From: Pinus tabuliformis
Taxonomy: Eukaryota > Streptophyta > Pinopsida > Pinales > Pinaceae
Assembly: GCA_031772625.1 (NCBI GenBank)
Contig: CM062813.1
Coordinates: 768,800,720 to 768,864,719, forward strand
DNA: 64,000 nucleotides
Direction of reading: 5' to 3'
The notes below the pieces were generated by a model. The model was not told the origin of the DNA and did not search any database. It saw only the letters and a list, made by a program, of their open reading frames with translations. A program made the position numbers and the translations under genes. The first letter of the stretch is position 1, and every line of letters begins with the position of its first letter. Shown piece by piece: positions 57,997 to 64,000 of this stretch.

Positions 57997-59914
57997 ATAA
58001 TTTAAGCCTCAGTCTCTCTCATGCTATAGGCATGACAACGTCCAAAAACCCAAATTAGCTCACAAAGGCTTGTCTTCAAGCATACAGAGACCCAATTTAC
58101 TAGTGTTATGCCAACAACCCCGAGATTTGAGCCACTTTTTTAGGCCCAGAGCCCAGGTCACTACCCATAATGGAATGATAGCTTAAGATCAGTCAAATAA
58201 CAAGGAACAATGATGGAAAAGCAATAAGTTAAACAAGACCTTAATCAAACCCCTACTAGCCATGTTAGGCATTTCATAAAACATATCATCAACATGTAAC
58301 CTATAGGTGTAAACAACATAATTAAGTGTAGGGATCTCATACTTATCTGAAAATCGCTATGAACCATTCTTCCCTCATGTCATTTGCAGCATTATCATCT
58401 ATTAGGCCATAGATGCATTATCCATTCATTTACAAGTAAAAACATGTTGAGAGCCATACATAACTATTGTCATAAAACACACATATAACCAGCATAATAA
58501 CAAAATAAATACTCATGAAAGTACAACCATATAGACCACATATAATCCATCAAAATGCTCATAGAGATACAAGGATAAATAACCTTTCATTAATGATGTA
58601 AAAACCAAACCCGAGATGGGACTTCCATGTTCCACCCGACCATAGAATGGATGAGCCAAATCTCTCTTTAGCCATTCACCCCCGTGCCATATTCCAAGCA
58701 TGAATGTGGGACTCAAACCAAAAGAACCAACCAAGGCATATCGAGGCTAAACCACCTCACCCTCATCAATAGAAACTAGGCTTTACCATAATCCATCCCA
58801 GATCACTAGGCCAACACAATGAACACATCATAACAGGCTTTACCATGATCTCCAGTTGATCACTAGGCCAAACAAGCATAGATGCCACCGTATTTCTCCA
58901 CCTAAACCGTGAGGAATTTTCCTGTCTCCTAGTATTTCAGGCTTTAACGCAATCCAAACCTAGATCACTAGGCCCTAAACCGATACCCACTCATCAGACT
59001 TTACTGCATATCCCAAACTTGGGATTACTAGGCCCAACAAAGACAAAACCACCTCTTGAATTTACCGTATATCCTGCCATTCACCGACAAGTATTCCTAG
59101 GCCTAGTGAGGTAACACAATCTTAGCTTTACTGCAACCCACAATCTGTCTTAGGGGTCACTAGGCTAGTGGCTTTACTGTGATCCATAGTCCATTTCAGG
59201 GACCACTAGGCCATGTGCTCTATCATACGGAGAATCACCTCACTCAGCTTTGAATCCATCTAGCAATCTAGTTCAACCAAAACATGATAACCCCATCACA
59301 CCATGGCTATCCGAAAATAGAAATTATAGGTTGAAAACAATGTTACACCTAGCAAAACCCATGCCACAACAACAAAAGAACCACATGCAATACCATGCAT
59401 GCAAAATCTAGCAAGGAAATCACACATGCAAAGTGATACCTATAGAGAACCATGTTGTAGCTGCTTGATCCTACTCTTCCTTGCTTGCTCCTTCCTTCTT
59501 CTTGCCTTCTTTTCCTTTCTTGATCCCATGCATAACCATAGCAAAAGCTTGAGCCAAGAGCTTACACTGACTAAGAAGCTTTCCAACTGATCCTCAAAAG
59601 CCTTTTTATTAATGAGGCCTCTATTTTCTTCATTTTCCATTATTTTCCTTCAATTTCCTCCTCACATGCAACATGTGACCTTTCACCTCCATTTTCTCCT
59701 AATTTCCTTTATTTATATAAATAAATTGTCAATTAATCCCTTATGCCTTTCCAAAGCCTTAACCATTTCCTTTTCCAATTTCCTTAACCATAATAAACCG
59801 AGTCAACACCCACTAGTATGTTTCCTACTCAAAATTCAACTTGGAATACGTGTCCCATCAACCGTGGTCTTATATATTTTTACATTATTTTTTTAACTAG
59901 GGGTGTTACAGAAC
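57997..59914. other. Noncoding DNA with repeats
   Basis: No recognisable gene; the open frames are short and unremarkable. The 58740-59225 stretch is a degenerate tandem array, annotated separately. A low-complexity pyrimidine-rich stretch lies near 59460-59700. Confidence 0.5.
58740..59225. repeat. Degenerate tandem array with CACTAGGCC units
   Basis: GGCTTTACCRTGATCC followed by about 20 bases and GATCACTAGGCC recurs at least seven times (near 58779, 58836, 58949, 58998, 59060, 59132 and 59170), spaced about 50-70 bp. Copies are well diverged. No coding. Confidence 0.75.
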
Positions 59915-60640
59915 TCTTCCCCATGGGGAACACCATCCTCGGTGTTAAACCACACCAAGACCTCAACAAAACTGCTGAAAATAAAGATAATGCCCATGGA
60001 GCTTTATAACTTAACTCGTTGCAGTATTTACAATGAAATACCTACTCAAAGCAAAACATCATGACAACATGACAAGATAACAACCATACCGCTTTCTGGA
60101 GCTTTATAACACATCTCATTACGGTATTTACAATAACCACATATACACATATGCACATTTGCTAAACCAGAAAGTAAATGGATACGATGCTTGTATCAGT
60201 CAACAAGGGAATCCAGAGGATCATGCTTCCACCCTCAAAGTAGTACCACGATTCACCTCCTTCCCAGGAAGTCAAAAATCCATTTCCATAGTCAAAGTTG
60301 CATCCAATGTCCAACGTTATCACCCTGTGCCATGTGTCCCCAGTGAACATTTATCGACCCATTGTTCCTGGGCGCACTCCCAATGTGTATCTGATTTCAT
60401 CTAGCAAAGCTAATGACGAAAAACAATATATTTGTGACCTTCCCTTCTTTGCTACACAATCCCTCAAGAAATTTGATCACCCCCTTCCGTGCAGTCACTC
60501 ACCTTCCAAGTTCCCTGACATCCCCTATCCTGTGTTATCCATCCCTTGGCAAGGCTTCCTCGCATCGGAAGATAAAAAACCAAGGCATAACCTACCTCAA
60601 AACCATCATACCAGTCATAGTATGCTCATGGAAATGAATG
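59915..60640 (+). repeat. Repeat family copy 2 (inverted relative to 54640-55225)
   Basis: Aligns with the reverse complement of 54640-55225. It also holds one GGATTCCCTTG-type unit (inverted) near 60204-60240 and a local repeat, GAGCTTTATAACWYAWCTC, at about 60000 and 60099, each followed by a TATTTACAATRA stretch. No gene; open frames here are chance. Confidence 0.8.
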
Positions 60641-62832
60641 GACACTATTGAATACCAGTGTCCTACAATGGCCCTGCTCCTGAAGTACTCTACTAGCATA
60701 CTATTGCATTTTCCAAGTCCTTTTACTGATGCTACTAATTCTTGCAATCGATTTCAACCACTCAACTGAGCATGTTCATGCATTCTTGTTCCAAGCACAT
60801 AATTTCCATTAGATTCAAAATAACTTGAAATAACCTCAAATCATACCTCACTCTAGAGGAAAGGACAGACTCTGGTATTGGAAGGATACAGTGTCATGCC
60901 TGGTTCCGTACCACCCAAGTTATTGCCGGTCAGGATAGTTTGATTTTCCCCCCCTTCCAACCTAGCTAAACCTGTGCTTGCCTCATGACTTGCCTTCCCT
61001 ACCACACTTTTCCATTACATACGAGTCAATAGTAAGAGACACAATAGATATTCATCTTCGGATTGATATATAGGTAACATGCATGAAATCATATTTTCCG
61101 GACAAGGGGTAATAGTTTATTTCTTTCGTCCCAACCCAATAGACTTCTTTATTCTATTGTTTGTTCCAGAATGCATTCCATGAAATATGTGTATTCTATA
61201 AAATAGTGGGGTAGATTAAAGCAAACGTTGGTCCAGATGTAGATCTAATATGCATAGCCGGTAGATTGCATTTTTGTGATATGTTACCAGAACGGAACTA
61301 GAGGCAAGGAAGAGTGTTTGTCCCAATATGAAAATCTTGGGTCTCAAAAACCATGTGATGATCTTAGGTGAAGAAAGAGAATGAACCAAAGGTTCACCTT
61401 TAGCTAGGATGGATCAACTCCATTGGTAGTTCCTCAATAAGGTACACTTGCAATCTTGTTCGCTTCATGTCACAACAAGTCAAACTAATTGTTTGATCAA
61501 AACATCATGTATAAACATATTACATCTGGTTAGCTCAATACACAACCATCATAAATCAACATCATAAATCACATGTAACCATCATAAAGTAGAATCATAG
61601 ATCATATATAATCATCATATACTATAGTCATAAATCACATGTATAATAAAACTGAAATAAAATGTTGATACTTATCCTTTCATCAATCCTTAGCTTCTAC
61701 CTTTGCCTTTATTTCGTATGCAACCTAGATTAGTTGACACACTAGAAAAACACCCAATTCCTTCTCCTAAACTATGTGCACATACACATAGTGTGCATCA
61801 CACATTGCATACAACACCATGAAATACATGCACCTACACCTGACATACAACACATACACCTACACTCAGTGTAAAACACAACACAAATACATATAAAGAG
61901 TGAAACACAATGAATGCATATGTCACAATACCATGACTACACAATGCACATACATAGTATTGCATACCCGCAATACGGCATGTACGACATGCCCTCAATC
62001 CCACATGTGCACTAGTACCACGTGTACAAAGAAACACCTGCACAACGTGTGCACAAAATCACATGTAAATGGCACCACCTGCACAACGTGTACACAACAG
62101 AGGCAGAATACATGGCAACCACTCATGCAAGCAAGGAAGCAATTTGGTTGTAGAGATTGTGTTCAAGTATGGGGTTAGTACAGGGAGCTATAAGGATATA
62201 CTGTGACAGCCAAAGTGCAACTTTCTTGGAAAACAACCCTGCTTATCATTCAAAGACAAAGCACGTTGATGTTCAGTATCACTTTGTGAGGGACACACTC
62301 AAAATCACAAAATAAGCGCAAAAAATCACCAAAATACCAAAAGAACAATACTAACAACAAAGACCATGACTCAATCCCCTTGGCTCCCAAGGAAATATCA
62401 ACCTGAGCCTTCTTCCAGATTTCATGGCAACCTCTCTTGCCATGCAACTCCTTGCATCATGTTGTCATTAACACATAACTGTTGGTGCAAAAATAAACAT
62501 AAAAATACACCAGTTACCTTATCTGGTTGTGCCAAGCATGTTACTTGAAACTGAACACATCCATGCCATCTCTCAAGGGACTCCAATCCTTTGACAGATC
62601 CACCTGCAAGTACGTGTTCATGAATATAGCATGTATCCACATAATGTTCGACAAGATTAAGGCTAAGAAGACTTCTTGTAGGAAAAGCACTCATTCATTT
62701 GGAATTGGGGTTTCCAAACATAGCCAAGGGAATTCTTTCCCAATTCCTTTATTTGAACTTTTCCTTGCTGTAATTGAGTGTTACTATGCATTGTCTGTAG
62801 GGTTGTGTTCTATTCTTTCCACGACTAACCCA
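60641..62832. other. Noncoding DNA before the copia element
   Basis: No gene recognised. It contains the ATCATAAATCACATG repeat zone (61545-61650) and an alternating CA/TG-rich low-complexity zone (about 61740-62130, many CACATGTRCAC words). Confidence 0.5.
61545..61650. repeat. Degenerate 15-20 bp tandem repeat
   Basis: CATCATAAATCACATGTAAC-like units recur about six times with substitutions and length changes. Confidence 0.6.
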
Positions 62833-63283
62833 TGTAGTGAACCGAGGGGTTAGAGGGTGGGCAAAGCCCCCCATTCATTGTGCCAATTGTGCAACAGGGG
62901 GGTCACAGGGGGGCGGCAGCCCCCCCTGTCTAGGGGGTTTGACAGGGGCGGGTAGCCCTCCTCTATGGGGTCCGGGGCAGCGCGTCGGGAATTTTTTTTT
63001 TTGGACCCTATATTAGGTTGGGTGAACCTACCTATGGTTTTCAATCCATGGTTTTGGATGCGATGGTTTTTGGTCCATGGTATTGGATGCTTCGGCATGT
63101 ATAAATATGTATTGTAACATTGAAAGGAATATAATGAAAAATCAAGCTGGTAGTCCTAGTTTTGGGATCCAGTGGGAAAATCTCTGTGTATATGTGTTTT
63201 ATGTGTTATGCTCTCGCATTGTTTATTTTTCTGTGTTTTAGAATTCATATGTAGGTAATTTTTGTATGGGGTTAAAACCTAGA
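62833..63283 (+). repeat. Probable 5' LTR of element G
   Basis: Starts TGTAGTGAACC and is strikingly G/C-run-rich at 62860-62990. TATAAATA (about 63100) and AATATAATGAAA follow. The 3' boundary lies a few bases before the primer site at 63286; no canonical CA end is visible there. Confidence 0.6.
62895..62950. promoter_or_regulatory. G-run cluster and hairpin in G's LTR
   Basis: Runs of 4-6 G at about 62897, 62908, 62933 and 62945 fit a G-quadruplex pattern. ACAGGGGGG (62905-62913) and CCCCCCTGT (about 62921-62929) form a strong hairpin. Confidence 0.65.
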
Positions 63284-63285
63284 TT

Positions 63286-63297
63286 TGGTATCAGAGC
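63286..63297 (+). promoter_or_regulatory. Primer-binding site, initiator tRNA-Met type (G)
   Basis: TGGTATCAGAGC, exact match to the standard plant site, about 110 bp before gag. Confidence 0.92.
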
Positions 63298-63405
63298 TAT
63301 TTTGGCTTCAAGGGGATGCCTTTGTTGCTGAGGGATTTCGCTCGGGCCTGTGGTAGACCCTCTTCAGTGGGAGATATGCAAGATCGATTCTTGTGGTAAA
63401 AGAAG

Positions 63406-64000
63406 ATGGTGAGCAGTGGAAAGATAGAGATCGAGAAATTTAATGGTCAAAGTTTTGAGTTGTGGAAACTCAAGATGGAGGATCTGTTGGTGGATAAATA
63501 TCAGTGGATCGCGGTAGATCCGGGTACTAAACCAACGGGAGTGTCTGATGAAGAATGGAAGAAGTTGGATCGGAAGGAAAAAAGCTCAATAAGATTGTGT
63601 GTCTCATATTCAATATTGCTGAATGTATCAAGGGAATCTATAGCGAAGGCTTTGTGGGACAAGTTAGGGACTTTGTACCAACCTAAGTCTCTGGTGAATA
63701 AACTGTTCTTGCGGAAAAAGTTGTATAACCTGAGGATGAAAGATGGAGACTCGATGACAGAGCATCTGAACGCATTTAATACTGTGGTAAGTCAATTAGC
63801 ATTTGTTGATATTAAAATTTTAGATGAAGATAAGTGCATCAGTTTGTTGTGTTCTCTACCAGATTTGTGGGATAGTCTGGTTATTGCAATAGGTAGCAAT
63901 GCAACTGCCTTGTAGTTTGATGAAATAGTCTCAGCCTTGCTGATGGAGGAGATGAGACGGAAAAATATGGAGAGCCAGAATGGTGATGCCTTTTCTGTAT
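63406..64000 (+). pseudogene. gag: gag of element G (copia type), cut by window edge
   Basis: Starts MVSSGKIEIEKFNGQSFELW and continues KMEDLLVDKYQWIAVD. Then come SIRLCVSYSILLNVSRESIA, KALWDKLGTLYQPKSLVNK and LYNLRMKDGDSMTEHLNAF, the copia Gag (UBN2-type) domain in order, with the typical L-x-x-L-Y-x-L-x-M core. SLLCSLPDLWDSLVIAIG follows, and Gag sequence continues past the edge. The ATG at 63406 follows the primer site at the usual distance. Whether the whole element is intact cannot be seen. Confidence 0.88.

Larger units (their letters stand above)
62833..64000 (+). mobile_element. Element G: Ty1/copia retrotransposon, 5' part, runs off the window
   Basis: A probable LTR (about 62833-63283) is followed by a tRNA-Met type primer site and a copia-type gag. 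The remainder, including protease, integrase and reverse transcriptase, would lie beyond 64000. The left LTR boundary (TG of TGTAGTGAAC at 62833) is inferred and not confirmed by a second copy. Confidence 0.78.

Noticed and set aside
59399-59640. Possible signal-peptide protein (hydrophobic Leu/Phe-rich frame)
   Set aside because: Arises from a pyrimidine-rich low-complexity stretch; no further coding support.
54640-60640. The two repeat copies as LTRs of one element
   Set aside because: They are in opposite orientation; LTRs of one element are direct repeats.
61834-62178. Open frames on both strands in the CACATG-rich zone
   Set aside because: Low-complexity alternating sequence gives spurious Thr/Cys/His-rich frames.

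Overview
The window reads as transposon-packed nuclear DNA of a seed plant. No expressed host gene, tRNA, rRNA or CRISPR array could be supported. Nearly all coding signal belongs to decayed LTR retrotransposons: Ty3/gypsy of several lineages, plus one Ty1/copia start at the right edge. Long accessory ORFs, paired LTRs differing by roughly 7-11% (my eye estimate) that are still structurally whole, and nested insertions with little deletion suggest a large, slowly turning-over genome. A gymnosperm such as a conifer is my best guess; the sequence does not prove it.

Layout. 1-3213: no gene, degenerate repeats. 3219-10817: element A, a complete chromovirus-like Ty3/gypsy with a perfect CAAGA target duplication. 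10823-11997: spacer. About 11998-24450, minus strand: element D, an Athila/Tat-like Ty3/gypsy whose polymerase gene is split by insert E (14499-21419). E carries one very long, decayed, unrecognised reading frame on the plus strand. 24623-51040: element C, another Ty3/gypsy lineage, split by element B (27636-42139, perfect CATGG duplication). 51041-62830: mostly noncoding, with a gag remnant (F), a ~600 bp fold-back element, tandem repeats and two oppositely oriented copies of one repeat family. 62833-64000: start of a copia element (G) running off the edge.

Order of events. D is old and was hit by E. C landed next to D's leader, perhaps in its LTR. B landed inside C. LTR divergence agrees: C's LTRs differ more than B's.

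Most notable. (1) The accessory frame of B holds a run of Q-T motifs spaced about 12 residues apart between coiled coils, resembling a multivalent dynein-light-chain (LC8) docking array. (2) Between polymerase and accessory frame, B has about 17 tandem units of ~67 bp, each an almost perfect hairpin. (3) B, C and E all carry a long frame made of a globular part, a linker and coiled coil; in B and C it lies after the integrase, in E it stands without any polymerase.
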